Shown: one piece after another, positions 36,198-47,424 of the stretch | How the letters are laid out: the number at the start of each line of letters is the position of its first letter | Position numbering within the stretch: the first letter of the stretch is position 1 | NCBI RefSeq assembly: GCF_036323735.1 | Contig: NC_086034.1 | Span: forward strand, 34,824,439 to 34,888,438 | DNA: 64,000 bases | Direction: 5' to 3' | DNA from: Rattus norvegicus | Taxonomy: Eukaryota > Chordata > Mammalia > Rodentia > Muridae | Made by a program: the position numbers and the translations under genes | Notes under the pieces: generated by a model | Database searches by the model: none | What the model was told of the DNA's origin: nothing | The model's input: only the letters and a program-made list of their open reading frames with translations

Positions 36198-36850
36198 TTT
36201 GAAACTTAATACATTTTAATAGAAAACAAAATACAAAATAACTCTTTTCAGAAAACAGAAATATTTAATCCTATAGCAGACATCAGAACTTGCTTTGTCC
36301 TTAGAGCATGGTCGATACTTGTGAGTGTGCACTCATGATTCATCCCGTTCACTACTGACACTGCAGTGAGGTGGAAGCAGGTCATTGAGGGAGGAAAAAA
36401 GACCAGCAAGCCATAATAAAAGTTATCTTTAAATCCAGCATTTCTTGTCTATCTTGTGACTTATTCAAAATTATTCTTTATCATAATTTGTTGATGGTGT
36501 AGGGATGGAACCCCAGGTAACTGGCGCATCACTGAGCCTCACCCTCTGCCCACCACAATGCTTCTTCCCAGGGTATAAGGACTGACAAAAGTGCAGCCAA
36601 TGGAAGAACCACCCCTGCCACCATCACTGCAGGAGTCCATGCTCAGTCGCTACCTGCCTGCCTGCCCACAGAAGCACAGCATACGGTTATGGTGCCCCTT
36701 TCTCCTGATACACTTAAAACCACAAAAGAAACAAACAAAAACAAAATAAAACATGGGTTCTGGGATACCACACTATCCTTCTGGTCTGATCTATTTTCTT
36801 TAGGGATGTGAGTGTCTTATCCCCCATGGGTAGAATTGATCTCATAGTAT
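36198..36850. other. Unassigned region with a tRNA-like SINE trace
   Basis: Near 36495-36555, 'gtgtagggatggaacccc' and 'catcactgagcctcaccctc' resemble an antisense ID/B2-type tRNA-derived head. The remainder is unassigned. Confidence 0.3.
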
Positions 36851-37935
36851 TTTCCTTAATTTAGTTGAATTATTTTTACATATTGACTTTACATCCCTGA
36901 TTACTTCCCTGCTCCTTTTTATCCCCTCCAAAAATCCCTCCCCCCAACCCCCATTCTCAGAGGAGAACTCGGAGCAGGTGAGGGTCCCCTTTATATACCC
37001 TCACCTTGGCACTTTCAAGTTTCTGCAAGCCTAGCTGCTTCCTCTCCCACTAAGGCCAGACAAGGGAAAGCAGCTAGAAGAACACATTCCTTAGACAGGC
37101 AACAGCTTTGGGGATAGAACCATATCCAGTTTTTCGGGACCTACATGAAGACCAAGCTGCACATCTGCTACATATGTGTGGGGAAGGCTAGGTCCAGCCA
37201 TGTATGTTCTTTGGTTTGTGGTTCAGTCTTTGAGAGCCCCAAGGTTCCAGGTTAGTTGACTCTGTTAGTCTTCCTAAGGAGTTTCAATCCTCTCTGAGGC
37301 CCTCATTCTTTCCTCCTGTTATTTCCCAAATGAGTCCCCAAATTCCACCCACTGTTTGACTCTCGGTGTCTGTATCTGTCTGAGTCAGCTGCTGGGTGAA
37401 GCCTTTCAGAGGACAACATACTCCTGTCTGCAAGCGTAACAGACTATCATTAATAGTGATAGGGATTGGTGCTTGCCCATGAGATGGGACTCAAGTTGGG
37501 CCGGTTATTGATTGGCCATTTCCCCATTCTCTGCTCCATCCCCCTGTGCCTGCATTTCTTGTATACAGGATAAATTTGGGGTTTAAAGTTTTGTTCGTGG
37601 GTTGGTGTTATAGCTACACTGGGGTTCTTGCCTGGCTATAGTTGGTGGCCGCTTCTAGTTCTATATCCCCAATATTATGAGTCACAGCTAAGGTCATTTC
37701 ATTGATCCTTGGGTCCCCCCCTTATCCTAAGTCTCAGTCTCATCTTGGAGATGCTCTCTACTTCCTCACCCGAGTCAGTTGCAGATTTTCATTCATTTTC
37801 ATGGCCAGATGGCCATCTCTCCTGTCCTTCCCTACCCCTTAACCTGAAGCCCCCACTCACTTCTTCATCCCCTCTCCCTCCCAGTTCCCTTGTTCCACCT
37901 GCCTTTTTATGACTATTTTATTCCCCTTTCTAAGT
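36851..37935 (-). mobile_element. L1 3'UTR, older Lx/L1VL-like subfamily
   Basis: Antisense L1 3' end ('tattgactttacatccctga', C-rich tract near 36920-36955) followed by 3'UTR blocks also found in the 22041 and 57395 copies ('agtcagctgctgggtgaagc', 'ttcagaggacaacatactcc', 'ccccattctctgctccatc'). It stops near 37935 ('tattcccctttctaagtga') at the point where ORF2 would begin, so it contains no coding part. Confidence 0.8.
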
Positions 37936-38463
37936 GATAGTATCATAGTGTTTACTATGTTTTTAAACTACAAGTCACACACACTGTGTGTGTCACCTTT
38001 CAGGAAGTCTTTTTATGGGGTGCCTATTTTTTTCCTCTAAGTTTCTTCCATCAGGCTCTGGTGATCATACTTCTTTCTCTCTTCCTACAAGCCCACAGCA
38101 CTGAGCTCCCTGTCATCTGTGACTAGTTATGACAACCGTCTTCCAATGTTGGTTATTATTCTCCATTTTTTCACACTTTGGATGACTTAATTATTGCCAT
38201 TCTCTTAGTCTTTTTTTTCTGGGTGATTTAAGATACACATGGAATATTTTCCCAGATACCTCTCTGGTTTTCTATGACAGTTCTTCAGTTATATTTTTGC
38301 TTGTCTTTTTTTATTTTCAGCCACGTATCTCTAAGGTTAATTGCTTTTGTCAAAATCTCTATATGTCCTACACTTTCTCAGTATTACCCTAGCCTCTGCC
38401 TTCTAAATTTCCAGTAACTTCCTCTTTTATTCTGGATTTGATAATTTCCATTAAATTTTTTTT
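37936..38463. other. Unique T-rich DNA
   Basis: No gene or repeat family recognised. Confidence 0.4.
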
Positions 38464-38502
38464 GTGTGTGTATTTGTGTGTGTGTGTGTGTGTGTGTGTG
38501 TC
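38464..38502. repeat. (TG)n microsatellite
   Basis: TG dinucleotide run with one interruption. Confidence 0.95.
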
Positions 38503-39465
38503 TATATGTGTTTGCATGTACACATGTATATATACCTTGTGTTAGTCTGTTCCTGTGGAGGATAGTAGAGAGAGCATCTTATCTAAATTTCGGTGGTCTG
38601 AAGTTTTCTGGTGTTTCCTGGCCATCGCTTCTAGTTCCCTATTTGTTTACTTGCTTTACTAGATTGATATTCCACATCTTTTGTTATCTCCACAAACTCT
38701 TGAGACTCTTTCCTAACATTATTCTCTGCTGATACTTTACTTAACCTTTTCACTAAAAATGAAAAAAAAATAGAAAAATAATTTCCACAGACACATTATA
38801 TTTATCAAGAAATTGCATCTGCACCTCTCCACTGCACCCCTGTACTGCATCTCAGCACCACATTTATACCCGGCATTGAAGTAAAAGCTCTTACTCACTC
38901 TCAAGGTAAAATTTCCAGTTGTGTTACTTCTCTTTTACTCACTTTCTGTTGTGCAAATACCGTATTTGAAATATACCTATTATAATCTCCCATTTTAACA
39001 CATATTTTATAGTATTATATTAACATTATTAACAGCAATTAAGAAAATTAGGTTTCATCATGACATTTACAGACAAAATTTGTTTTTGTTGTTTTTTTCT
39101 TTTCTCTGCTGTCTCTACTGCACCCTCCTCACCTTCTACTTTCACATCACATGCATCCTTTCCCCCTGTCTCCTCTATAGCTCTTGACACACGCTCATAA
39201 TCTCCATCTAGTCTCATGGTTTGTACCCTTTTTATACCCTCTGATTCCAGATATCCATAAACAGAAGTATGGATAATAAAAACATGGCCTCTATACAAAA
39301 ATGCAGACTTCCTCAGCTAGATGCTATAGTCCTCTGTAAAGTAATGTACTTCCTCATGCTGACAGCTGGTCCTTTTGGCATATTCACTACTGTATAATTC
39401 CTTACACATTCCAAAACACTATTGCTCTCCTCTGTTGTAATTAGCTGGAATGCAATGGCGTCCTG
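38503..39465. other. Unique DNA
   Basis: No feature supported. Confidence 0.4.
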
Positions 39466-39590
39466 CTGGAAAGTATGCCCACGGAGGGCAGAGGCTTATA
39501 TATCTTCTTCCTTGTCGAATCCTGAAAGTGTTGAGTGCTGCCTATATCAGGTAGGCAGCAAGTGCTTCCAATTAAGCCAATAAATAATCC
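39466..39590 (+). mobile_element. Ancient MIR/L2-type 3' fragment
   Basis: The pattern 'gcccacggagggcagaggc' ... 'gtgttgagtgctgcctatat' ... 'taggcagcaagtgcttccaa' ... 'aataaataat' follows the conserved 3' core shared by MIR and L2 (GAGGGCAGGG ... TAGGTGCTCAATAAAT). Mammal-wide age. Confidence 0.5.
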
Positions 39591-39804
39591 TCCAATTGAC
39601 ATAGAACACTCAAGGACAACACTTTCTTGACATATAGAAACAAAATCCCACTTTACTCATCTATTTTTAAAGGAAGATCCTTCATCTAGTTAGGAAAGCT
39701 TAAAAAATTATATTCCTCAATATTTGGTTTATGCCTAAAAATTCCTCATTGTTGACATTAAAACCTATTTAATCAAAGAACTTTCCCTGTGACGCGCCTC
39801 ACGT

Positions 39805-39821
39805 CGGATAGTAACTATCCG
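39805..39821. repeat. Near-perfect 17-bp palindrome in a CpG cluster
   Basis: CGGATAGTAACTATCCG has 8-bp arms around a single central base. It sits just after 'gacgcgcctcacgtcgg', giving five CpGs in about 35 bp of otherwise CpG-poor AT-rich DNA. Confidence 0.85.
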
Positions 39822-40321
39822 GACTTTGTTTTACTCACATCTTTGCTGCTATATGTTCATTCCATGTAGTCTTCCCACTAGGAGAAAAGAGCTGATGTTG
39901 AAGAATAAATGTGTACTCTTAGAGAAAAGAATGGAATACTTAACGCATATTCATTTTTATGATTTTAGAATTTCATGTATGAATGCTACACTAAAATAAC
40001 TTCCTCTCCTTCCTCTTTCCCCACTAGCGAAATTTTAGGGAAACTAAATATTCTACTCCTCCCCAACTTGATGACAGCTTCTTCTCTATTGCTATCAGAC
40101 AAGACTCCTGTCCTACTAAGCACATTTAGTGTTGCTTTCATACACACATATACAGTACTAACCTCTTGTGGCTAATGTCACAGTGATGAAGGTCTGTCCT
40201 TTAATGCTCACATAGATGTGATGGGAAGTGATGGAGTAGGAGGAATCCATGTGTCACTATATCATAAAGAAAGCCTCATGACCAAGGATGCAGCCTTTCT
40301 GTTAATGGCAAAATTCAAATT
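39822..40321. other. Unique DNA
   Basis: No gene recognised. Confidence 0.4.
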
Positions 40322-40323
40322 CC

Positions 40324-40367
<44 letters not shown>

Positions 40368-40616
40368 TACACACACTCACACACATGCACACACTCATAC
40401 ATACACACACATGCACACACTCATACATATACACACACATGCACACACTCACACACATACACACATACTCACATACTCACACACATACACACATACACAT
40501 ACACACCCTCATACACTCACACACATGCATACACATACACACACACTCACATACTCACCCACATACACACTCTCACACACAGACACACAGACACACAGAC
40601 ACACACACACACAGTG
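40322..40616. repeat. (CT)n followed by a CA-rich block
   Basis: CT run at 40322-40348, then about 270 bp of CACA with CATA and CTCA interruptions. The His/Thr frames here are artefacts. Confidence 0.97.
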
Positions 40617-40619
40617 TAT

Positions 40620-40795
40620 CATGTATGCAACTGCACCGCATGCATGCAGTGCCCATAGAGGCCAGAAGAAGGCATCAGATCCCTTAGGATTTGAGTTACC
40701 AATGTTGTCTTTCCTGCCATGTGGGTGCTAGGAATCTAACCCAGGACTTCTTGAAATGCAGTTGGTGGTCTTAACTGTTAAGCTATTCCCTCCCT
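40620..40795 (-). mobile_element. B3 SINE
   Basis: Antisense B3 order: 'gcccatagaggccagaagaa', 'ggcatcagatcccttaggat', 'gccatgtgggtgctaggaat', 'ggtggtcttaactgttaagc'. The tRNA-like head is at the right end. Confidence 0.8.
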
Positions 40796-41174
40796 CACAA
40801 CCCCCATCTTTTTAGTTTTAGGTTATGTAAATCATATTTGCTAATTACACAAAAATCCTTAAGTCTATTTTGGAAAAAATGCATATTTCCTTCATGCAAA
40901 AATCTTTATTTCAGTGTTTTATTTTACTAACAAATTGTATAGTTTCATACAATTATTTTAGTTTTATCTATACCCATATATTTTTCCTCCACCTAATAAA
41001 AACCTATCGATCTAATTGTGGAGGTTCCTTGCTTTATTTTGGTTATTTCACACAGCCTATCAATTCCACTGTAGGAAACCCACAAAAACCTATAACTAAG
41101 TTATTATGAGTAGTAGATGAATAGCAATTAAAAACACACTTCATATTAGCAGTGTATTATGGAAATTTGTATTT
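40796..41174. other. Unique AT-rich DNA
   Basis: Nothing recognised. Confidence 0.4.
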
Positions 41175-41385
41175 TAAAAATTTATTTATTTTGTGTGTCT
41201 GAGTGTTTTGCCGGCACGTGTGCATCATGTGTGTGCCTGATGCCTATGGGTCCAGAAGAAGACATTGCAACCCTGGGAACAGAATTAACACATCATTCTG
41301 AGCCAACACATGGATGCTGAAACTGAATTTGGGTTCTCTGTAAGAGCAACAAGTGCTCTTAACTTCTGAACATCTCTCTAGGTCC
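41175..41385 (-). mobile_element. B3 SINE
   Basis: 'aatttatttattttgtgtgt' tail, 'gatgcctatgggtccagaag', 'gggttctctgtaagagcaac' and 'gctcttaacttctgaacatc' give the antisense B3 order, with moderate divergence. Confidence 0.75.
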
Positions 41386-42329
41386 AAGAATGTGTAGAAT
41401 TTCTCATTGTTTAAGCAAAGATTTGCCATCATGCTGTAATATCTGATATGAAAATAAACCCAGCTCACTTTTCAATTTAATTGTAAGTTCAAGGGAGTTA
41501 TATTACTGTGGCTTTCTATTTGGACATCAATCTCTCCTAGTCTCTCATTCACCTCTAGATTGGAAAAAATGTTTGACAAATGGTTCATTTTAAAGAGTGC
41601 CTTTATAATGTTTGACATCGTCTGAGAAATAAAGTTTCTTACAATAATACCAAAAGATTATCGTCTCTCCAAAATATCCTTCAGTCTTTTATTTCATTGG
41701 CTCACATCAGTTCAACATACATAGGTCTCCTCCTGATCATATTTACTCCATAATATTTTTAAAGCTATTAATGCTTTCTGATTATGCAGCAGAATGCCGG
41801 CATGTCCCTGAGTCCCTCCACCTGCCTTAATTGATTTGCGTGTACCGCAAGCGAAATGTCAACACACATTCATCACAGCCAAGTTGGTTCCCTCTGTTTT
41901 AGACTGAAATGTGTGGGAGGTTGCAGTTGTCACTCAAGAACCCTGGCATCTGCAGGCAGCACACGTCCACAGGTTTCTCCATCTCTCACAAGGTCACAAC
42001 CCCAGGAGCTCAGTGTGCTGTGGTGGCCCCCACCCTCCTTCCTCCTCACTGATTTTTTTCCTTTCTTCTGGTCACAGAGTGAAACCGTCCTCCTGACAGC
42101 TTTCTCCATTTCCATGAACTGATCTAAACCCCATTTTCACTTTGTTCCACGGATGGCTTTTCTGCAGTCTACCCACCTCTGATTCCTCCCTGCTCTCTTT
42201 CTCACCAGAAAGAATATAAGTGATGGATGAGAGCATCGTAATAGAATATTCTTTTCTTTCTTTATCAAAGGCAAGTAGTAGATTCACAAGGTCAGAGTTC
42301 TGAATGTTTCTTCCTAAAGGACTTCAATT
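41386..42329. other. Unique DNA
   Basis: No gene or repeat recognised. The 88-codon frame at 41856-42122 has no recognisable features. Confidence 0.4.
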
Positions 42330-42870
42330 CAAAGGTTCCTTGAGGTGTCTTCAGTGGAATAAGTATCAGCTGAATGCTTTATTGCGTTTGAAACTTAACT
42401 TTTTCTCCTACAGCAGCTTCATTAAGCCAAGCTTGCTCTTCGCCTGGGTAGTGACACTCTGTGGAGGAGTGAAAATGGATTAAATCAGATCTAATTAAAT
42501 ACTGAAGTTGCTACCTAGTCCATTAATAAAAAGCTTCCCTCTCAATGAAAAGAGGATTTAAAAATATGTAGGATCAGCGCTTTCTATTGCTCTTCACTGT
42601 GTAGCTGGTTGCCATATCAAATTCTGCTTGCCAGTTCTAGGGTAGAAATGAGGAAATGCATACATGCTTGTCAATTGTCTGTACTGGTATAATTTGAAAG
42701 GTGCCCTCTCGTTATCTATAAGTCCCTCTGTTCAAATAACTGCTTCGAATCAACTCATTTCTGGATTGCATAACTGAGCTAGTGCATTTGGTTGCTAATA
42801 TAATGATATTATTTGGTCATTTAAAAAACATATTATCGATAATTTATGGTAAATTTGCTGGTGAGAATAA
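42330..42870. promoter_or_regulatory. Possible conserved non-coding segment (speculative)
   Basis: Complex, non-repetitive AT-rich DNA with several TAAT/ATTA cores, for example 'ctaattaaatac' near 42491 and 'ccattaataaaaagc' near 42519. It resembles conserved enhancer-type DNA in texture only. Confidence 0.12.
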
Positions 42871-44322
42871 TTAGCCACAAGGGAAAGAAGACAAAATAGT
42901 ATTAATTTTATGGTGTTGGATGAATTATTATGAGATTAGAGAAAATATTAGTTCTGAAGGGACTCTTGAGAAAGGACAGTCTAGTAAGAATCAGTAGGGT
43001 GGCAACCACTGTCTTTGAGAGGGTGCTGAGTGAAAGGAATGGAAGTGATTACTACCTTATCTATGTTGCAAGGAATGATTATTTAATTTCAGCATTTAAT
43101 GTGCATTGAAAGTTATATTTATTATTTATACTCTATGTGGTTTTCTTATGTCACCAGTAATGTATTTAAAAGTAATGTTGCTTCCAACATTACATCTGTT
43201 AAGTTACCTAGGAGTCTGTAAGATCTTGGTGGTCAGAGAAAGTCCAAAAGAAAGAATACAAATATAGGTCATAAGACAGTGAGTGAATGCATCATGGAAA
43301 GAGACAGAGAAGAAGTGAGGAGGAAGGGGAAGAGAGAAAAGATGATAATTCAAGCCCAAGGGAAGGCTACTGATAAAAAGTTGCAGAATTTAATTCAGAC
43401 AGTCAGAAACAAGATTATAATATACACTAACAAAAAGGCAAGTGAGTGACATGTTGCTCCCTAAATTAATCCATGCAGTACATGGTCTGGAGGGGATGGT
43501 GCTCATCTGATGGGGTGGAGAGAGGTTGTATGGACCTTGGTTCCTGAGCCTGACTTAGGCATTCCACTTGTCCTCCCATAGAAGCAACACCAAGAAATTT
43601 AAGGTCATTGTGAAAGTCAGCAATATCACCAGAGAAGCAAAAGCTTTTCTGTCTAGGAGTGTTTGAGTCTCAGCATTCACTTCTAGGATTAGGTAAATAT
43701 TTGTTTCTGTTGCAAACAGTAGTGTAACCCAAGGTCAACAACATGTTTCTATCACTATTTTTATAGGTTAGTGTCCCGTAAAGGAGACTATACTGTTGCA
43801 GGATTATTACCATTTTTATATACGGTGGTCAGTTCATATTTAAGTAACTGAACTCTGATGCTTTTTATATGTCCAGGAGCTAAATGAATTTTTCTTCAGG
43901 TAGCATTTTCATAATTGAAACATTGATCATAAATGAAATCTTTGTTACTGACAAGGCTATAGGAAAATGTGTACTGATGTTTGAAAAGAGAATGTTAATA
44001 GTTGGTTGTTTCTTTTAGAATAATGAACTATTTTTCTCCCACTTGGGCATCAAGAAAATGAGAAATCTCCTTGGTGACCCTTGACATGTTTTATAGAAAC
44101 AAATAGACTCCAAAGAATAACAGATAGGGTGTATCAGGGTCTCCTGTTACATATGTAGAATCACACATATGTGTGCAGGTTCACATAGTCATACATATGA
44201 TAAATATCACCTGGTTCTTTCTCCTAAGTCCACCAACCAGAAAGATCACTCCATTTCTTTTGAGAGGGCTGACTCCAGTTTCAGAGAAATTGAGAGTAAA
44301 TCTGAGATTCCTCAGAGGAGGG
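42871..44322. other. Unique DNA
   Basis: No gene or repeat recognised. Confidence 0.45.
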
Positions 44323-45112
44323 AGAGATACAATGCGATAATGAGGGACATTGCCCCTTCAGAGTAGAGATACAGTGTAACAATGAAGGACATACATGATT
44401 CCTTTAGAGTAGAGATATAATATGATAATGAAGGGCATTGTCCCTTCAGAGTAGAGTTACAGTGTAATAATGAAGGACATTGTCCCGTCAGGGTAGAGAT
44501 ACAATGTGATAAGGACATTGTTCCCTCATAGTAGAGATACAAGGTAACAATGAAGGGCATTGTCCCTTCAGAGTAGAGTTACAGTGTAATAATGAAGGAC
44601 ATTGTCCCGTCAGGGTAGAGATACAATGTGATAATGAAGGACATTGTCCCGTCAGGGTAGAGTTACAGTGTAATAATGAAGGACATTGTCCCGTCAGGGT
44701 AGAGATACAATGTGATAAGGACATTGTCCCCTCATAGTAGAGATACAAGGTAACAATGAAGGGCATTGTCCCTTCAGAGTAGAGTTACAGTGTAATAATG
44801 AAGGACATTGTCCCGTCAGGGTAGAGATACAATGTGATAATGAAGGACATTGTCCCGTCAGGGTAGAGTTACAGTGTAATAATGAAGGACATTGTCCCGT
44901 CAGGGTAGAGATACAATGTGATAAGGACATTGTCCCCTCATAGTAGAGATACAAGGTAACAATGAAGGACATGGTTCCATCTGAGTAGAGTTACAGTGTA
45001 ATAATGAAGGACACACATGACTCCTTTAGAGTAAAGATACAGTATAATAATGAAGGACATTGTCCCTTCAGAGCAGAGATACAATGAAATAATAAAGGGC
45101 ATTGTCCTTTCT
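44323..45112. repeat. 42-bp minisatellite with higher-order organisation
   Basis: About 19 units of nominally 42 bp, with core 'aatgaaggacattgtccc' followed by 'gtcagggtagag' or a variant. Shorter units lack about 4-6 bp ('gataaggacattg'). Within it a five-unit block of 206 bp occurs twice in tandem (about 44509-44714 and 44715-44920) and starts a third time. Units near both edges carry a distinct variant ('catgattcctttagagta' and 'catgactcctttagagta'). Because 42 is a multiple of 3, long repetitive frames appear on the minus strand; they are not genes. Confidence 0.95.
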
Positions 45113-46702
45113 GGTGGGAGGGAGTCTTAGGGAGGGAACTGATGTCCCAAAGAATGAGGGAATGTGTCAAAATGGGAATAAAGAAAATTTGACTAATAGG
45201 TGTAGGGAAAAATTTGTTTCTGGATGCCTCACTTTCAGGTATGTTTCCTGAGCTTCATTCTACTAATTTCAGCTTTTTCTGAGGTCGTATGTCTTGGCCC
45301 AAAACTGCCTGCCTGGGCTGTGGTCTTGGAAGCATTTTTGTTATCACATAGCATATGATACATATATTCCTTTTGGTATATCCTGAAACCCAGATAAAAA
45401 AGCTTGAATAATTCTGGAGATGCAGTATTTGCAGATTTTCCTTACTTTATTTTTGGAAATTGCGGTCTATGGTATTTACTCCATTGATTAAAAAAGTTCT
45501 CTAATAACTAATTTCTAAATCCACACCCTAAAGAAATTTGATATAGATTGAATGCAGATACATTCAAGGTTGAACATCCACAAAATTGATTATCTGTATG
45601 AAGAACATTGTTACTGCAATTATTACTTTTTAAAAGAATACCACAGCATGGGAAAACTGTGTTTTGTATAGCATAAATTGCTTTAGATTAAAGGAAACAC
45701 TCTCTGATCTCTTCCTCTCCCTCCCTGCCCTCCCTCCATCCCCACCTCTAGTTTCTTGGAGTCTGCAAATACTTATCATTATCTTTCTGCCTTTTATGCT
45801 TATCTTCATGGCTGTAGACATGTGTTTAATGTCATCATTTCTGCCTTAATCATTTTAAAATACCCCTAATGCCTTAGTGTCTCCCTGATCTGAAAAAGAA
45901 GTCAGATCACCCCTTCTTGATCAGAATGAATTCTTCTCCTTGTTCTTTACATGTGTATTATATGGTAATTAGTTCTGGTTTCCTTTTACTTTGTAAACAT
46001 CTATCACATTTATCTTTCCTATGCTCATGATATTATCAATTGAAATTTTGAATGAGTTGCTGACTTTTTGAGTCTTCCAAGTTTCTTACTCATTTGGCAA
46101 TTACAGTTTTAATTTAAGTTTACTTTGTCAGGGACTTTAACACTTACATAAGATTTCATGTCATGGTAAGGGGTTGACTATGAATATAAAAAAATCAATA
46201 AAGAGTTTTATATAATTTGATAGCAATGTATTTCTTACTTTGCAATTCTTTGTCTTTTCGGTTTTTTAATTTCAGAGGAGCCTGTAAAGTTCATTGACTG
46301 TCACCTCATGACCTCATTTTGATTATTGCTTGATTTTTTCTTTTCCATGTCAGTGCTTAGTTCATGTTTTATGCCTACTCCTTATTGCATCTGGCTTTTT
46401 TTGTGAACGAAATACCTTATATTTCTTGGGCACATTGATTAGATTTTCATTTAATCTCTTTCTTGAGTTATCCCCATTTCTCTGATTTTTTTTATACATA
46501 ATTACCTAGCTACATCTCTCTCAGTTTTGTTTTACATATGGTTATCTTTGGCTGTTTACACACCTTTGAAGAATGAAAGCTAATGTAATCAGCATACACT
46601 CATTATAAGGTCCATTGCAGTATCTTCCTGAGTAGAATTCTTAATTACCTAGATAACCTAGACAGTCAGAAATACTGGGTGCAGGCTTCGGGAAATGCAA
46701 TA
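45113..46702. other. Unique AT-rich DNA
   Basis: No gene or known repeat recognised. Confidence 0.45.
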
Positions 46703-46826
46703 TCAGAACCACATTGCTCTGTTTTAACAAGTAGCCTGATTGTATCTACTCACAGCTCCCTTTCACTTAAGGAATTTCTACCTGACCCCAAATAAGTACA
46801 GATAGAAATAAATGTGTACTGATAAC
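46703..46826. repeat. Direct duplication flanking the LTR element, copy 1
   Basis: About 124 bp, nearly identical to 49825-49947, from 'tcagaac.acattgctctg' to 'tgtgtactgataac'. It ends exactly at the LTR terminus at 46827. It is not part of the element, because the related copy at 60 kb lacks it. Confidence 0.9.
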
Positions 46827-47411
46827 TGTTGTTGTAAAAATATTGAAATAAAAAAGTATTGTTTGTCTTTTACCCTGCTGGGTCTACACCTCGGTGCCCT
46901 AAGATATCTGCTAGATATCTTGGCGGAAACACAGCCCAGCCACACACTTTCCTACACTCAAACCCTCACATAAAAGAACACACAACACAATAATCTTAGA
47001 TCCAATTGGTAAGATATAATTGCCCACTTAAACATACAAAGCCCGGTACCATCCATCCCTTGAGAACATTAATAACAACCTGTAAATACACAGAGCAGAA
47101 TCTTAATATCACCTGCCATCTTGTCCTGACACGGCTTCTCTGCCTCCTGTCTCTCCCCTGTCTCTTCTTTTTCTCTAGTCTCCTCCTCTTCCTTCAAACT
47201 CTCTCTCACCCATCCTTCCTTTTCCTCCAATGACAGGCCTCCTTCTATCCTGTACCTGCCCCTCACCTGTACTTTACAAATTCAATGGGGAAAGGTTCTG
47301 GTGAAGTCACCTGAGTCCTGAGTACAGGACATGGCAGCTGTCCTTGAGGCAGTGGAATTAGCACCAAAATACAGATAACTCCAGGGCAAACCACATTTCC
47401 AGAAAACCACA
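46827..47411 (-). mobile_element. 3' LTR of the left copy (U3-R-U5)
   Basis: 585 bp, starting TGTGG on the minus strand just after a purine tract and ending ACAACAACA. Comparison with the R-bounded copy at 60 kb assigns U3 to about 47411-47141, R to about 47140-46996 and U5 to about 46995-46827. U3 is TATA-less and ends in a purine-rich stretch. A short duplication of the first about 16 bp of U3 is seen relative to the other copy. Confidence 0.8.
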
Positions 47412-47424
47412 TTTCCCTCTTTTT
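47412..47424 (-). other. Polypurine tract
   Basis: On the minus strand AAAAAGAGGGAAA directly precedes the LTR, the expected place for the plus-strand primer. The right copy has the matching AAAAAGGGGGAAA at 62652-62664. Confidence 0.8.

Noticed and set aside
36198..36740. Processed pseudogene of a cellular mRNA (A-rich end near 36720-36755)
   Set aside because: No translation resembling a known protein on either strand and no target duplication found; left unassigned.
44488..44972. Repeated Leu/Ser/Cys-rich minus-strand frames of about 90 codons
   Set aside because: Arise because the 42-bp minisatellite unit is a multiple of three; there is no start context and the repeats are not protein-like.
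44323..45112. CRISPR-like array
   Set aside because: Units are contiguous with no unique spacers and the host is a rodent; it is a minisatellite.
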